A stretch of 64,000 nucleotides of DNA from Sphingomonas lycopersici (GCF_026130605.1 NZ_JANFAU010000002.1:186001-250000); one strand, 5' to 3'; counted from the stretch's first letter, positions 16,052 through 25,349 are shown. The notes: generated by a model not told the origin, from the letters alone. Numbers and translations are program-made.

Positions 16052-17227
16052 ATGTCCAAGATCCCCTACGTGCTTGCTGCCCCCGCGATCGCGCTGTCGG
16101 TCACTTATCCTTCGGTCGCGTCGGCGCCGCAGTTCGACACGCCGGCGCCGGTGGCGTTCATGGAGGATCTGTCGTCGGGGGCGATCCTGTACCAGAAGGA
16201 CGCCGATCGCCGGATGCCGCCGGCGTCGATGGCCAAGATGATGACGGTTTATGTCGCGTTCGATCTGATCAAACGCGGCGAGTTGAAGCTCGACCAGCAA
16301 TTTGAGGTGCGCCCCGAAACCTGGCAGAAATGGCATGGCCCGGCAGCAGGTTCGACGATGTTCCTGTCATCCGGTGAGAAGGTGTCGGTCGCCAATCTGC
16401 TCTACGGGATCGTCACGCTGTCGGGCAATGACGCCTGCGTCGTCCTCGCGGAGGGGATTTCGGGGACCGAGGATGCCTTCGTCCAGCGGATGAACGAGGC
16501 GGCCAAGCGGATCGGGTTGACCAACAGCCATTTCGGCACCTCCAACGGCTGGCCCGACAATGGCGTCACCTATGTCACCGCGCGCGATCTCGCGAAGCTC
16601 GCTGCCGCGACGATCACCGATCATTACAAGCTCTACAAGCAATTCTATTCGCGCCCCGATTTCACCTGGGGCAAGACGCTTGGCTCGGGCGCGGCGATCA
16701 CCCAGGCGAACCGCGATCCGTTGCTCGGCCGCGTCGCGGGCGCCGACGGGCTCAAGACCGGGCATACCGAGGAAGCGGGCTATGGCTTCACCGGCTCGGC
16801 GGAACAGAACGGGCGCCGGCTGGTGATGGTCGTCGCCGGGCTGACCGGGTTTAACCAGCGGATCAGCGAGTCGGTGCGTTTCATGGACTGGGGCTTCCGC
16901 GCGTGGCAGGCCAAGCCGGTGGTGAAGCAGGGCCGCAAGGTCGGCGACGCCGCGGTGCAGCTCGGCAGTTCGTCGAGCGTCGGGCTGGTAGCGCCGCGCG
17001 ATCTGAAGGTCGCGCTGCCCGCCGGCGCGGTGCCGGTGCTCAGCGCCAAGATCGTCTATCAGGGGCCGGTCAAGGCGCCGATCAAGGCCGGCGATCATAT
17101 CGCCGATCTGGTCGTCACCTCGCCGGGGCTGCCCGATCAGACGCTGCCGCTCGCGGCGGAGAAGGATGTCGGGCAGGCGGGTTTCTTCGGGCGCGCCTGG
17201 GCCGGGCTGACCGGACTGTTCGGATGA
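16052..17227 (+). CDS. D-alanyl-D-alanine carboxypeptidase (PBP5/6 type)
   Basis: A 391-residue periplasmic serine carboxypeptidase that trims the terminal D-Ala from peptidoglycan stem peptides. A signal peptide spans about residues 1-25. The three penicillin-binding motifs are present: SMAK (Ser59, Lys62), SGN near residue 126 and KTG in GLKTGHTEEAGYG near residue 238. A C-terminal all-beta domain precedes a short amphipathic tail (GFFGRAWAGLTGLFG) that probably docks on the inner membrane. Its stop overlaps the tmk start (ATGA), so cell-wall and DNA-precursor genes are coupled here. Confidence 0.94.
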   Translation: MSKIPYVLAAPAIALSVTYPSVASAPQFDTPAPVAFMEDLSSGAILYQKDADRRMPPASMAKMMTVYVAFDLIKRGELKLDQQFEVRPETWQKWHGPAAGSTMFLSSGEKVSVANLLYGIVTLSGNDACVVLAEGISGTEDAFVQRMNEAAKRIGLTNSHFGTSNGWPDNGVTYVTARDLAKLAAATITDHYKLYKQFYSRPDFTWGKTLGSGAAITQANRDPLLGRVAGADGLKTGHTEEAGYGFTGSAEQNGRRLVMVVAGLTGFNQRISESVRFMDWGFRAWQAKPVVKQGRKVGDAAVQLGSSSSVGLVAPRDLKVALPAGAVPVLSAKIVYQGPVKAPIKAGDHIADLVVTSPGLPDQTLPLAAEKDVGQAGFFGRAWAGLTGLFG

Positions 17228-17850
17228 TCGGTCGCTTCCTCTCGCTCGAAGGCGGGGAGGGAGCCGGCAAGTCGACCCAGGTGCGCGCGCTGGCCGCCGC
17301 GCTGGAGGCGCGCGGCATCCCGACGCTGGTGACGCGCGAACCCGGCGGCAGCGAGGGCGCGGAGGCGATCCGCGGGCTGCTGATGCAGGGCGACGTGCAG
17401 CGCTGGAGCGCGCATACCGAGGCATTGCTGTTCGCTGCCGCGCGCGCGGATCATGTCGAAAAGACGATCCGCCCGGCGATCGGCGCAGGGACCTGGGTGA
17501 TCTCCGATCGCTATATCGATTCGACCCGCGCCTATCAGGGGGTTGCGGGCGGGATCGACGATGCCGCGATCCTCGCGCTCCACGCCTTCGGATCGCGCGG
17601 GCTGCTGCCCGACCGCACCTTCGTGCTCGAACTGCCCCCGGCGGAAGGCGCGCGCCGCGCCGCGGGGCGTGATGGCTCAGGGGCGGATCGCTTCGCGTTG
17701 CGCGACGAGAATTTCCATGTCGCGGTGGCCGAGGCGTTCGATCGCTTCGCCCGCGTCGAGCCCGATCGCTTTCGCCGCGTCGATGCCACCCGCCCGCCCG
17801 CCGAGGTCACCGCGGCGCTGCTCGACGGGCTCGCCGATCTGCTGCCATGA
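17224..17850 (+). CDS. tmk: Thymidylate kinase
   Basis: Phosphorylates dTMP to dTDP using ATP, an essential step of dTTP synthesis. It is 208 residues. The P-loop GGEGAGKST is at about residues 9-17, followed by the TREPGGSEGAE substrate motif and SDRYIDSTRAYQG. The lid region (AAGRDGSGADRF) is of the basic type. It is coupled at both ends by ATGA overlaps, with dac before and holB after, a common tmk-holB arrangement. Confidence 0.96.
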   Translation: MIGRFLSLEGGEGAGKSTQVRALAAALEARGIPTLVTREPGGSEGAEAIRGLLMQGDVQRWSAHTEALLFAAARADHVEKTIRPAIGAGTWVISDRYIDSTRAYQGVAGGIDDAAILALHAFGSRGLLPDRTFVLELPPAEGARRAAGRDGSGADRFALRDENFHVAVAEAFDRFARVEPDRFRRVDATRPPAEVTAALLDGLADLLP

Positions 17851-18797
17851 CGTCATTCCACGGCAATGCCGCGGCACGCGCGGCTTTCGACGCGGCGATC
17901 GACAGCGGCGTGCTGCATCACGCCTGGCTGCTCGCCGGCCCGCAGGGGGTGGGGAAGGGACGGTTCGCGCGCGATGCGGCAGCGCGATTGCTCGCTTCGT
18001 CCGCCGGCGATGCGACCGGCGAACGCACTCGCGCGCTGATCGAGGCCGGGTCGCACCCCGATTATCGCGAGCTGGCGCGGCTGGAGAAAGAGGAACGCGG
18101 CGAGACGCGGCTGGCGCGGAGCATCACGATCGCGCAGGTCCGCGCGCTGCATCCGTTGTTCGCCACCACCCCGTCGCTCGGGCCGCGCCGGGTGATCGTG
18201 ATCGACGCGATCGACGATCTCGAGCGCGAGGGCGCCAATGCGCTGCTCAAGAGCCTCGAGGAGCCGCCGCCCGGCACCGTCTTCCTGCTCGTCAGCCATG
18301 CGCCGGGGCGGTTGCTGCCGACGATCCGCTCGCGCTGCCGCACCCTGCGCTTCAACCTGCTCGACGAGCGCGAGGTGCGCGAGGTGCTGCGGGAACAGGC
18401 GCCCGATCTGCGCGGCGACGAACTGGAGGCGCTGGTACGCGCGGCGGCGGGGTCGCCAGGGCGGGCGCTGCGCTACGCCGGGCTCGATCTCGGCGCGATC
18501 GACAATGCGCTGACGACGATCGCGCGCACCGGCGACCGCGTCAATGCCGAGCGCACGCGGCTCGCCAAGGCGCTGTCGACCAAGGCGGCACAGCCGCGCT
18601 ACGAGGCGTTCCTCGATCGCGCGCCGGAGTTCATCGCGTTGCAGGCGCCCGAGCGCGCCGGGGACGAGTTGCGCGTGGTGCTCGATGCCTATGAGGAAGC
18701 GCAGGCGATCGCCGGCGCGGCGCGGCGCCTGTCGCTCGACGCTGGGGGCACGGTGTTCGAACTGGCGGGAGTGGTGGCGCGGCTGGCGCGTTCGTAA
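17847..18797 (+). CDS. holB: DNA polymerase III delta-prime subunit
   Basis: Clamp-loader subunit of the replicase. It is 316 residues, an AAA+ fold with GPQGVGKGRFA near residues 27-37 (P-loop), a VIDAIDDLEREGANALLKSLEEPP block and the SRC motif in TIRSRCRTLRF (arginine finger of clamp loaders). The zinc-binding cysteine cluster usual in the delta-prime subunit is not visible, as in other alphaproteobacteria. It overlaps tmk by ATGA. A palindromic repeat lies just after the stop, before metG. Confidence 0.93.
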   Translation: MTSFHGNAAARAAFDAAIDSGVLHHAWLLAGPQGVGKGRFARDAAARLLASSAGDATGERTRALIEAGSHPDYRELARLEKEERGETRLARSITIAQVRALHPLFATTPSLGPRRVIVIDAIDDLEREGANALLKSLEEPPPGTVFLLVSHAPGRLLPTIRSRCRTLRFNLLDEREVREVLREQAPDLRGDELEALVRAAAGSPGRALRYAGLDLGAIDNALTTIARTGDRVNAERTRLAKALSTKAAQPRYEAFLDRAPEFIALQAPERAGDELRVVLDAYEEAQAIAGAARRLSLDAGGTVFELAGVVARLARS

Positions 18798-18800
18798 CCT

Positions 18801-18861
18801 TGTGTCCCGCGAAGGGCCCCCATCAAAGTATTGCTTAGATGGGAACCCAAGGCGGGGACCC
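18801..18861. repeat. Palindromic intergenic repeat, family C, copy 1
   Basis: Core from TGTCCCGCGAAGGG to AAGGCGGGGACCC, containing CATCAAAGTATT. The reverse complement recurs at 46409-46469. It is followed by another short palindrome (CTCCCGCCGCCGCGGGAG, to 18888). Confidence 0.8.
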
Positions 18862-18948
18862 AGTCCGGGCTCCCGCCGCCGCGGGAGCACAAGTGAGGGT
18901 GCGGTGACGGGCATTCCATCTGCCATATCCCTGCTGTAGGGGGTGGGC

Positions 18949-20493
18949 ATGGCCGACCCCTTTTATATCACGACCGCAATCAGCTACCCCAACGGCAAGC
19001 CGCATATCGGCCACGCGTATGAAGCGATCGCCGCCGACGCGATCGCGCGCTTCAACCGCCAGACCGGGCGCGACGTGCGCTTCCAGACCGGCACCGACGA
19101 GCACGGCCTGAAGATGATGCAGACGGCACGCCAGCGCGGCATCGAGGTGCGCGATCTTGCTTTCGAAATGTCGTCTTTATTCAAGGCAATGTGCGACGAT
19201 CTCAACATCTCCTACGATCGTTTCATCCGCACCACCGATGCCGATCATTATCGTGCCAGCCAGGCGATCTGGGAGCAGATGCGCGAGGCGGGGGACCTCT
19301 ATCTCGATCGCTACGAGGGTTGGTATTCGGTCCGCGACGAAGCCTTTTACGACGAGAAGGAACTGGTCGACGGGGAGGGGGGCGAGAAGCTCTCGCCCCA
19401 AGGTACCCCGGTCGAATGGACCGCGGAGGAGACGTGGTTCTTCCGGCTCTCCAAATATCAGCAGCCGTTACTCGATCTCTATCGCGACAACCCCGACTTC
19501 ATCCGCCCCGAGGCGCGGCGCAACGAGATCATGCGCTTCGTCGAGGGCGGGCTGTCCGACCTGTCGGTCTCGCGCACCAGCTTCGACTGGGGCGTGCCGG
19601 TGCCGGGAAGCCCGGGGCATGTGATGTATGTATGGGTCGATGCGCTGACCAATTACCTCACCGGCGCGGGCTATCCCGACGGCGAGATGCGTTACTGGCC
19701 GGCGAACCTGCACCTGATCGGCAAGGATATCGTCCGCTTCCACACCGTCTATTGGCCGGCGTTCCTGATGTCGGCGGGGATCGCGCTGCCGAAATCGGTG
19801 TTCGGGCACGGCTTCGTGCTCCACCGCGGCGAGAAGATGTCGAAGAGCGTCGGCAATGTCGTCGATCCGCTCGAGCTGACCGCGGCATTCGGGGTCGATG
19901 CGCTGCGCTATTTCCTGCTGCGCGAAGTGAGCTTCGGGCAGGACGGGAGCTATTCGGCCGAGGCGATCGTCACCCGCGTCAATGCCGAGCTCGCCAATGC
20001 CTTCGGCAATCTCGCGCAGCGCACCTTGTCGTTCATCGCCAAGAATCTCGACGGCGCGATGCCCGAGCACGGCCGCGCCGAGGATGCCGACGGGCAGCTG
20101 ATCGAGGAAGTCGTCCTCGCGGCAGCCGGGTTCAAGACCGCGTTCGAGGACCTGATGCTGAGCCAGGGGGTCGAGGCGTGGCTGCGCGGCGTCTTCGCGT
20201 GCAACGCCTATATCGACGCCCAGGCGCCGTGGACGCTGCGCAAGACCGACCCGGAGCGGATGCACGCGGTGCTGCGCACCCTGATCCGCGCGATCCGCAT
20301 CCTCGCGATCACGATCCTGCCGGTCGTGCCCGAGGCGGCGGGCAAGGTGCTCGACCAGCTCGGCGCCGAAGCGCGCGATCATGCGGCGGTCGACGACGAC
20401 GGCTGGTACGATCGTCATGCCGCGACCGGCTTCCGCATCGCCGCGCCGACCCCGGTATTTCCGCGGCTCGAACTCCCGGTGGAGGCCGAGTGA
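18949..20493 (+). CDS. metG: Methionyl-tRNA synthetase
   Basis: Class I synthetase that charges tRNA-Met. It is 514 residues, the short form without the C-terminal dimerisation (EMAP-like) domain. The signature PNGKPHIGHAYEA (HIGH) lies near residue 16 and EKMSKSVGN (KMSKS) near residue 300. No cysteine zinc knot is seen. The ATG at 18949 is chosen because AGGGGG sits six bases upstream; a GTG at 18943 in the same frame would be too close to it. Its stop shares one base with the tatD start (TGATG). Confidence 0.96.
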   Translation: MADPFYITTAISYPNGKPHIGHAYEAIAADAIARFNRQTGRDVRFQTGTDEHGLKMMQTARQRGIEVRDLAFEMSSLFKAMCDDLNISYDRFIRTTDADHYRASQAIWEQMREAGDLYLDRYEGWYSVRDEAFYDEKELVDGEGGEKLSPQGTPVEWTAEETWFFRLSKYQQPLLDLYRDNPDFIRPEARRNEIMRFVEGGLSDLSVSRTSFDWGVPVPGSPGHVMYVWVDALTNYLTGAGYPDGEMRYWPANLHLIGKDIVRFHTVYWPAFLMSAGIALPKSVFGHGFVLHRGEKMSKSVGNVVDPLELTAAFGVDALRYFLLREVSFGQDGSYSAEAIVTRVNAELANAFGNLAQRTLSFIAKNLDGAMPEHGRAEDADGQLIEEVVLAAAGFKTAFEDLMLSQGVEAWLRGVFACNAYIDAQAPWTLRKTDPERMHAVLRTLIRAIRILAITILPVVPEAAGKVLDQLGAEARDHAAVDDDGWYDRHAATGFRIAAPTPVFPRLELPVEAE

Positions 20494-21269
20494 TGCTGGC
20501 CGACAGTCATTGTCATCTGAATTACAAGGGCTTGGCGGAGGATCAGCCGGCGGTGCTCGAACGCGCCCGCGCGCGCGGGGTCACCGCGATGCTCAATATC
20601 GCGACCCGCGAGCGCGAATGGGACGAGGTGCTCGCGACCGCCGAGCGCGAACCCGATGTGTGGGCAACGGTCGGCATCCACCCGCATGAGGCGGACGAGC
20701 ATCCGCATATCGACACCGCCAAGCTCGTCGCGCGCGCCGCGCATCCGCGCATCGTCGGGATCGGTGAGACCGGGCTCGATTATTATTACGACCACAGCGA
20801 CCGTGCGCGGCAGCAGGCGAGCTTCCGCGCGCATATCGCCGCGGCGCGCGAGGCGCAGGTGCCGATCATCGTCCACACCCGCGACGCCGAGGACGATACC
20901 GCCGCGATCCTGCGCGAGGAAATGGGGAAGGGGGGCTTCACCGGGGTCATCCATTGCTTCACCGGGACGGGGGCGTTCGCCGATATCGCGCTCGATCTGG
21001 GCTTCTACATCTCGATCTCGGGGATCGTGACGTTCAAGAGCGCACGCGAGCTGCAGGAAACCGCGGCGCGGCTGCCGATCGAGCGGCTCTTGGTCGAAAC
21101 CGATGCGCCGTTCCTCGCGCCGGTGCCGCATCGCGGCAAGACGGGCGAACCGGCATTCGTCGCCGATACCGCGGCGTTCCTCGCCGATTTGCGCGGGGAG
21201 CCGGTTGAGCAATTACAGGATGTTACGGCGCGCAACTTCCACCAATTATTCAGCAAGACCCGCGCGTGA
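20493..21269 (+). CDS. tatD: TatD-family metal-dependent deoxyribonuclease
   Basis: A 258-residue TIM-barrel hydrolase with the full metal set: DSHCHLN at the N-terminus, GIGETGLDYYY, VHTRDAEDDT, HCFTG and ETDAPFLAP. Family members show 3-prime exonuclease activity and may take part in DNA repair or RNA quality control. It is coupled to metG by TGATG and to the next gene by GTGA, a metG-tatD-MBL order common in alphaproteobacteria. Confidence 0.94.
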   Translation: MLADSHCHLNYKGLAEDQPAVLERARARGVTAMLNIATREREWDEVLATAEREPDVWATVGIHPHEADEHPHIDTAKLVARAAHPRIVGIGETGLDYYYDHSDRARQQASFRAHIAAAREAQVPIIVHTRDAEDDTAAILREEMGKGGFTGVIHCFTGTGAFADIALDLGFYISISGIVTFKSARELQETAARLPIERLLVETDAPFLAPVPHRGKTGEPAFVADTAAFLADLRGEPVEQLQDVTARNFHQLFSKTRA

Positions 21270-22030
21270 AGCTACGTATCCTCGGCTCCGGCACTTCGTC
21301 CGGCGTGCCGCGGATCGGCAATGACTGGGGGGCATGCGATCCCGCCGAGCCGCGCAACCAGCGCACCCGCGCCTCGGCGCTGATCGAGCATGCCGGGACG
21401 CGTATCCTGATCGACACCAGCCCGGACATGCGCGCGCAATTGCTCGCCGCCGAGGTGGGGATGATCGACGCGGTGATCTGGACCCATGAACATGCCGATC
21501 ACGTCTTCGGCATCGACGATCTTCGGCAAATCTTCCACGTCCGCCACCGCCCGGTCCCGGCCTATGCCCGGCCGGCGACCGAGGCCGCGCTGCGCGAGAA
21601 ATTCGGATACGTCTTCGAAGGCCAGCACGGCTATCCGGCGAGCGTATCGCTCGCCACCTTGCCCGATCGGATGGCGATCGGCGCGATCGAGATCGCCTGC
21701 GCCGATCAGCCGCATGCGTCGATCACCTCGACCGGGTTGCGCTTCACAGTCGATGGCAAGTCGATCGGCTATGCTACTGATCTCAGCGGCATGACGCCCG
21801 AGATGCGCGCGCTTTACGCCGGGGTCGATCTGTGGGTGGTCGATGCGCTGCGCCGCAAGCCGCATCCGTCGCACCCGCATCTCGGGCAGGTGCTCGAATG
21901 GGTCGACGAGCTGGCGCCGCAACGCACCGTGCTGATCCATATGGACCAGTCGATGGATTATCATACATTGCGCGCCGAACTGCCGCTGGGCATCGAGCCG
22001 GGCTTTGACGGGATGGAGATCGCGCTGTGA
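21266..22030 (+). CDS. MBL-fold metallohydrolase (PhnP/RNase Z-like group)
   Basis: A 254-residue metallo-beta-lactamase fold protein. The metal motif THEHADHVFGIDD (HxHxDH) is near residue 74, a late DLWVVDALRRKPHPSH supplies the Asp and His, and the last His is in LIHMDQSMDYH. The N-terminal SGTSSGVPRIGNDWGAC is typical of the phosphodiesterase-like group that includes PhnP. A start at GTG 21266 gives MKLRILGSGTSSG and overlaps the tatD stop. The usual context beside tatD suggests nucleotide or phosphodiester turnover, but the substrate is unknown. Confidence 0.88.
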   Translation: MKLRILGSGTSSGVPRIGNDWGACDPAEPRNQRTRASALIEHAGTRILIDTSPDMRAQLLAAEVGMIDAVIWTHEHADHVFGIDDLRQIFHVRHRPVPAYARPATEAALREKFGYVFEGQHGYPASVSLATLPDRMAIGAIEIACADQPHASITSTGLRFTVDGKSIGYATDLSGMTPEMRALYAGVDLWVVDALRRKPHPSHPHLGQVLEWVDELAPQRTVLIHMDQSMDYHTLRAELPLGIEPGFDGMEIAL

Positions 22031-22629
22031 ACGACGGCGCCCTGGTTGCGCTCTATCTGCTGATGCTCGCGCTGCCCTTGTCGGCGCTGCTCAGCCGGCG
22101 CGTGCCGGTCGGGCGGACGGTGAAGATGGCGCTGGCCTGGGTGCTGATCTTCGCGATCGGGCTGGTGGTCGTCGCGCAGCGCGACCGGCTCAAGCCGATC
22201 TGGAACGACACGCGCGATGCCTTGTTCGGGCGCGACCAGCATGTCGTCGGCTCGACGGTGCGGATTCATATCGCGCCCGATGGGCATTTCTGGGCCACCA
22301 CAACCATCAACGGCGTCGAGCGGCGGATGCTGATCGACAGCGGCGCGACGACGACCGCATTGTCCGAAGCCACCGCCAGAGCCGCGCATGTCGCGACCGA
22401 CGACAGTCCGTTCGCAGCAGCGATCGAAACCGCCAACGGGTCGATACAGGCAAGCCGCGCGCAGGTTCAGCGGCTCGAACTCGGCAGCATCGTCGCGCGC
22501 GACCTGCCGGTGGTCGTCGCGCCCGAATTCGGCGATCTCGACGTACTGGGAATGAATTTCCTCTCGCAACTCGCATCGTGGCGCGTCGAGGGGGACGTGC
22601 TGATCCTCGAACCCAAACCCCGGACGTGA
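22027..22629 (+). CDS. Membrane-anchored retropepsin-like aspartic protease (TIGR02281-type)
   Basis: A 200-residue protein with two predicted membrane segments (about residues 5-20 and 32-50). A soluble clan-AA domain follows, with the single active-site motif MLIDSGATTTALSE (about residue 105) and a hydrophobic VVVAPEFGDLDVLGMNFL near the end. A retropepsin domain is half of a pepsin-type site, so it should act as a dimer. It starts at GTG 22027, overlapping the MBL gene by GTGA. I infer an inner-membrane protease; its targets are not known. Confidence 0.85.
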   Translation: MNDGALVALYLLMLALPLSALLSRRVPVGRTVKMALAWVLIFAIGLVVVAQRDRLKPIWNDTRDALFGRDQHVVGSTVRIHIAPDGHFWATTTINGVERRMLIDSGATTTALSEATARAAHVATDDSPFAAAIETANGSIQASRAQVQRLELGSIVARDLPVVVAPEFGDLDVLGMNFLSQLASWRVEGDVLILEPKPRT

Positions 22630-22659
22630 TTTACATAATGTATATTATCGATCTTATAT

Positions 22660-23442
22660 ATGGCTGACGTTGAGCAGGCCCCTATCGACCGGTTGCGCGC
22701 GGTGATGGCGCGGTTGCGCGATCCCGAACGGGGCTGCGAATGGGATATCGCGCAGAGTTTTGCGACGATCGCACCCTATACGATCGAGGAAGCGTATGAG
22801 GTCGCCGATGCGATCGCGCGCGACGATATGGTCGATCTCAAGGACGAGCTCGGCGATCTGCTGCTCCAGGTCGTGTTCCACGCGCGGATCGCCGAGGAAG
22901 CCGGCCTGTTCGATTTCGACGCTGTCGCCAATGCGATCGCCGACAAGATGGAGCGCCGTCACCCGCATATCTTCGGCGACCTCGATCAGGGCGGGCATCA
23001 TCTGTGGGAGCAGATCAAGGCCGAGGAGCGCGCCGCCAAGGCCGATGCCAAGGAGGATCAGGGCGCGCTTGCCGGGGTCGCGCTGGGCCTGCCCGCCTTG
23101 CTGCGCGCCGAGAAACTCCAGAAGCGTGCCGCCCGGGTCGGCTTCGACTGGCCCGACGCCAAGGGACCGCGCGAGAAGATCGACGAGGAACTCGCCGAGG
23201 TGGAAAGCGCAACCAGCGACGAGGAACGCGCCGGCGAGATCGGCGACCTGCTGTTCGTCGTGGTCAATTGGGCGCGGCACCTCGGCATCGATCCCGAGGC
23301 GGCGTTGCGCATGTCCAACGCCAAGTTCGAACGGCGCTTCCGCTTCATGGAAGCTGCGGCCGGTAAGTTGTTCGTATCGCTCGACCTTGAGGCGAAGGAA
23401 GCCTTGTGGTTGGAAGCCAAGGCGGACGAGCGACGCGGCTAA
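22660..23442 (+). CDS. mazG: Nucleoside triphosphate pyrophosphohydrolase MazG
   Basis: Hydrolyses (d)NTPs to monophosphates and pyrophosphate, a housecleaning and stringent-response role. It is 260 residues with two tandem MazG helical domains. The first has EEAYEVADAI and DELGDLLLQVVFHA (the metal-binding EExxE/ExxD pattern). The second has KIDEELAEVES and EIGDLLFVVVNWARH. A clear Shine-Dalgarno is not seen; the leader is AT-rich (22630-22659), unlike the coupled genes before it, so a separate promoter is possible. Confidence 0.94.
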   Translation: MADVEQAPIDRLRAVMARLRDPERGCEWDIAQSFATIAPYTIEEAYEVADAIARDDMVDLKDELGDLLLQVVFHARIAEEAGLFDFDAVANAIADKMERRHPHIFGDLDQGGHHLWEQIKAEERAAKADAKEDQGALAGVALGLPALLRAEKLQKRAARVGFDWPDAKGPREKIDEELAEVESATSDEERAGEIGDLLFVVVNWARHLGIDPEAALRMSNAKFERRFRFMEAAAGKLFVSLDLEAKEALWLEAKADERRG

Positions 23443-23556
23443 GAGCGCCCTGTCGCAATGCGCTACAGATGCGAACCGTCACCCCACCGTCGGCGTGCTT
23501 GGTCACCGCAAGCCCCTGCGCGGGGATACAATTTTCCAAGGACGCAAAGTGTCGCT

Positions 23557-23576
23557 GCTGACGCCTCAGCGTCAGC
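23557..23576. terminator. Stem-loop between convergent mazG and hflX
   Basis: Eight-base arms GCTGACGC and GCGTCAGC with a four-base loop; the right arm includes the hflX stop codon. There is no T run on either side, so termination is not certain. Confidence 0.4.
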
Positions 23577-24858
23577 GCGTCAGAAACCGCTCATAATCGC
23601 GGGGCGCCATCCGCACTTCGTAGATCGCGCGCTCGCCGTCGATTTCCTGATCGAGCACCTCGCCGTGCTGGTGCAGCCAGGCCGCGCCGGCGCCGTCGGC
23701 GGCGTCGAGCGTGATCGTATAGCGCTGATGCCCGGCGGTCAGCCGCCCGGCGACGGTGGCGACGAGTCGATCCACCCCCTCCCCGGTCAGCGCCGAGATC
23801 GCCACGACATCGTCGCGTCGTTCGGTCTGCGCAAGGAACGCCGCGCGCGCCTCGTCATCGAGCAGGTCGAGCTTGTTCCACGCCTCGATCCGCGGCGTCG
23901 TGTCGGATACGCCGATCTCGGTCAGCACCGTCTCGACATCGGCGCGCTGCGCCTCGCTGTCGGGGTGCGCGACATCGCGGACGTGGATCAGCATATCGGC
24001 CGATACCACTTCCTCCAGCGTCGCCTTGAATGCCGCGACGAGCTGGGTCGGCAGCTCGGAGACGAACCCCACCGTGTCCGAGAGGATCGCCTTGTCGATC
24101 CCCGGCAAAGAGATCTGGCGCAAGGTGGGATCGAGCGTGGCGAAGAGCAGGTCCTTCGCCATGACGTCACTTCCCGTCAAATAATTGAAAAGTGTTGATT
24201 TTCCAGCATTGGTATAGCCGACGAGCGCGATCACCGGCCAAGGTGCGCGCTGGCGCCGGCCGCGGTGCAGCCCGCGGGTACGGGTGACCTGCTCCAGCTC
24301 GCGGCGCAGCCGTGCCATGCGATCGCGGATCAGTCGGCGGTCGGCCTCGATCTGCGTCTCGCCGGGGCCGCCGAGAAAGCCGAAGCCGCCGCGCTGGCGT
24401 TCGAGGTGGGTCCAGCTCCGCACCAGCCGCCCCGCCTGATAATCGAGATGCGCCAGCTCGACCTGCAATCGCCCTTCGGCGGTCGCCGCGCGCTCGCCGA
24501 AGATCTCGAGGATCAGCCCGGTCCGGTCGATCACCTTGGCCTCGAGCGCGGTTTCGAGGTTGCGCTGCTGGATCGGGGTGAGGCCGGCGTCGAACACCAC
24601 CAGCGCGGCGTTCTCCATCCTGACGAGCGTCGCGATCGTCTCGACCTGCCCGGCGCCGATCAGCGTCGCGGCGCGCGGCGTACGGACGCGGAACGCCTCG
24701 CGCGCCACGACCGTCACGCCGATCGCCTCGGCCAGCCCGGCAGTCTCCTCCAGACGCGCGTCGGCGTCGCGGGAGGAGCCGCCGAGATCGGGATAGACGA
24801 CGATCGCGCGCGCGCCGCGCGTGAATTCCCCGCGATCGCGTTCGAAGCCGGTACTCAA
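23572..24858 (-). CDS. hflX: GTPase HflX
   Basis: A 428-residue ribosome-associated GTPase that splits stalled or hibernating ribosomes. The N-terminal glycine-rich HflX domain contains [12 protein letters not shown] and GGRG-type segments ([17 protein letters not shown]). The G domain has [12 protein letters not shown] (G1), DTVGF (G3) and NKLD (G4). Translation starts at a TTG at 24858 whose TTGA overlaps the hfq stop, so hflX is coupled to hfq. The hfq-hflX order is conserved widely. Confidence 0.95.
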   Translation of the reverse strand: MSTGFERDRGEFTRGARAIVVYPDLGGSSRDADARLEETAGLAEAIGVTVVAREAFRVRTPRAATLIGAGQVETIATLVRMENAALVVFDAGLTPIQQRNLETALEAKVIDRTGLILEIFGERAATAEGRLQVELAHLDYQAGRLVRSWTHLERQRGGFGFLGGPGETQIEADRRLIRDRMARLRRELEQVTRTRGLHRGRRQRAPWPVIALVGYTNAGKSTLFNYLTGSDVMAKDLLFATLDPTLRQISLPGIDKAILSDTVGFVSELPTQLVAAFKATLEEVVSADMLIHVRDVAHPDSEAQRADVETVLTEIGVSDTTPRIEAWNKLDLLDDEARAAFLAQTERRDDVVAISALTGEGVDRLVATVAGRLTAGHQRYTITLDAADGAGAAWLHQHGEVLDQEIDGERAIYEVRMAPRDYERFLTR

Positions 24859-25349
24859 TCCTCGTCCGACTCTTCCGCCGTTTCCTCGGCGAGATTAAGC
24901 GCGCGCGACGGCTGGATCGTCGACACCGCGTGTTTATAGACGAGCTGCGACGCGCCATCGCGCTGCAGCAGCATGCAGAACAGGTCGAAAGCGGCGATAT
25001 TGCCCTGAAGCATCACGCCGTTGACGAGGAACATCGTCACCGGATCGTGCGACTTGCGCACCGCGTTGAGGAACACCTCCTGCAGCAGCGGCTGCTTCTT
25101 CACGCTTTCGCCCATCTGATCGACGATCGCCGCGACATCGACATGGCCGCCGGGCATGATCGTGGAAATGGCGTGTTTGTAGATGAGTTGGGATTGCCCG
25201 TCGCGGCGCAGCAGCACGGAGAAATTGTCGAACCAGGTTACAATGCCCTGGAGCTTGACGCCCTTGACGAGGAACATCGTCACCGGGGTTTTCGACTTGC
25301 GCAGCGCGTTGAGGAACAGATCCTGGAGAGAGGTTTGTTTTTCGGCCAT
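24855..25349 (-). CDS. hfq: RNA chaperone Hfq with two tandem Sm domains
   Basis: A 164-residue protein made of two complete Hfq/Sm repeats. Repeat 1 (about 7-67) has [18 protein letters not shown] and YKHAIST (57-63). Repeat 2 (about 87-148) has [19 protein letters not shown] and YKHAVST (138-144), with PSRAL after it, as in the usual Hfq end. Each retains the Sm2 Lys-His of the proximal uridine site. Repeat 1 ends MPGG instead of PSR and has a more changed beta2-beta3 (IVTWFDNF). A linker of about 20 residues joins them and an acidic tail follows. Normal Hfq has one domain and forms a hexamer, so three chains would give a six-domain ring. ATG 25349 follows AAGGATCGAG. Confidence 0.95.
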   Translation of the reverse strand: MAEKQTSLQDLFLNALRKSKTPVTMFLVKGVKLQGIVTWFDNFSVLLRRDGQSQLIYKHAISTIMPGGHVDVAAIVDQMGESVKKQPLLQEVFLNAVRKSHDPVTMFLVNGVMLQGNIAAFDLFCMLLQRDGASQLVYKHAVSTIQPSRALNLAEETAEESDED

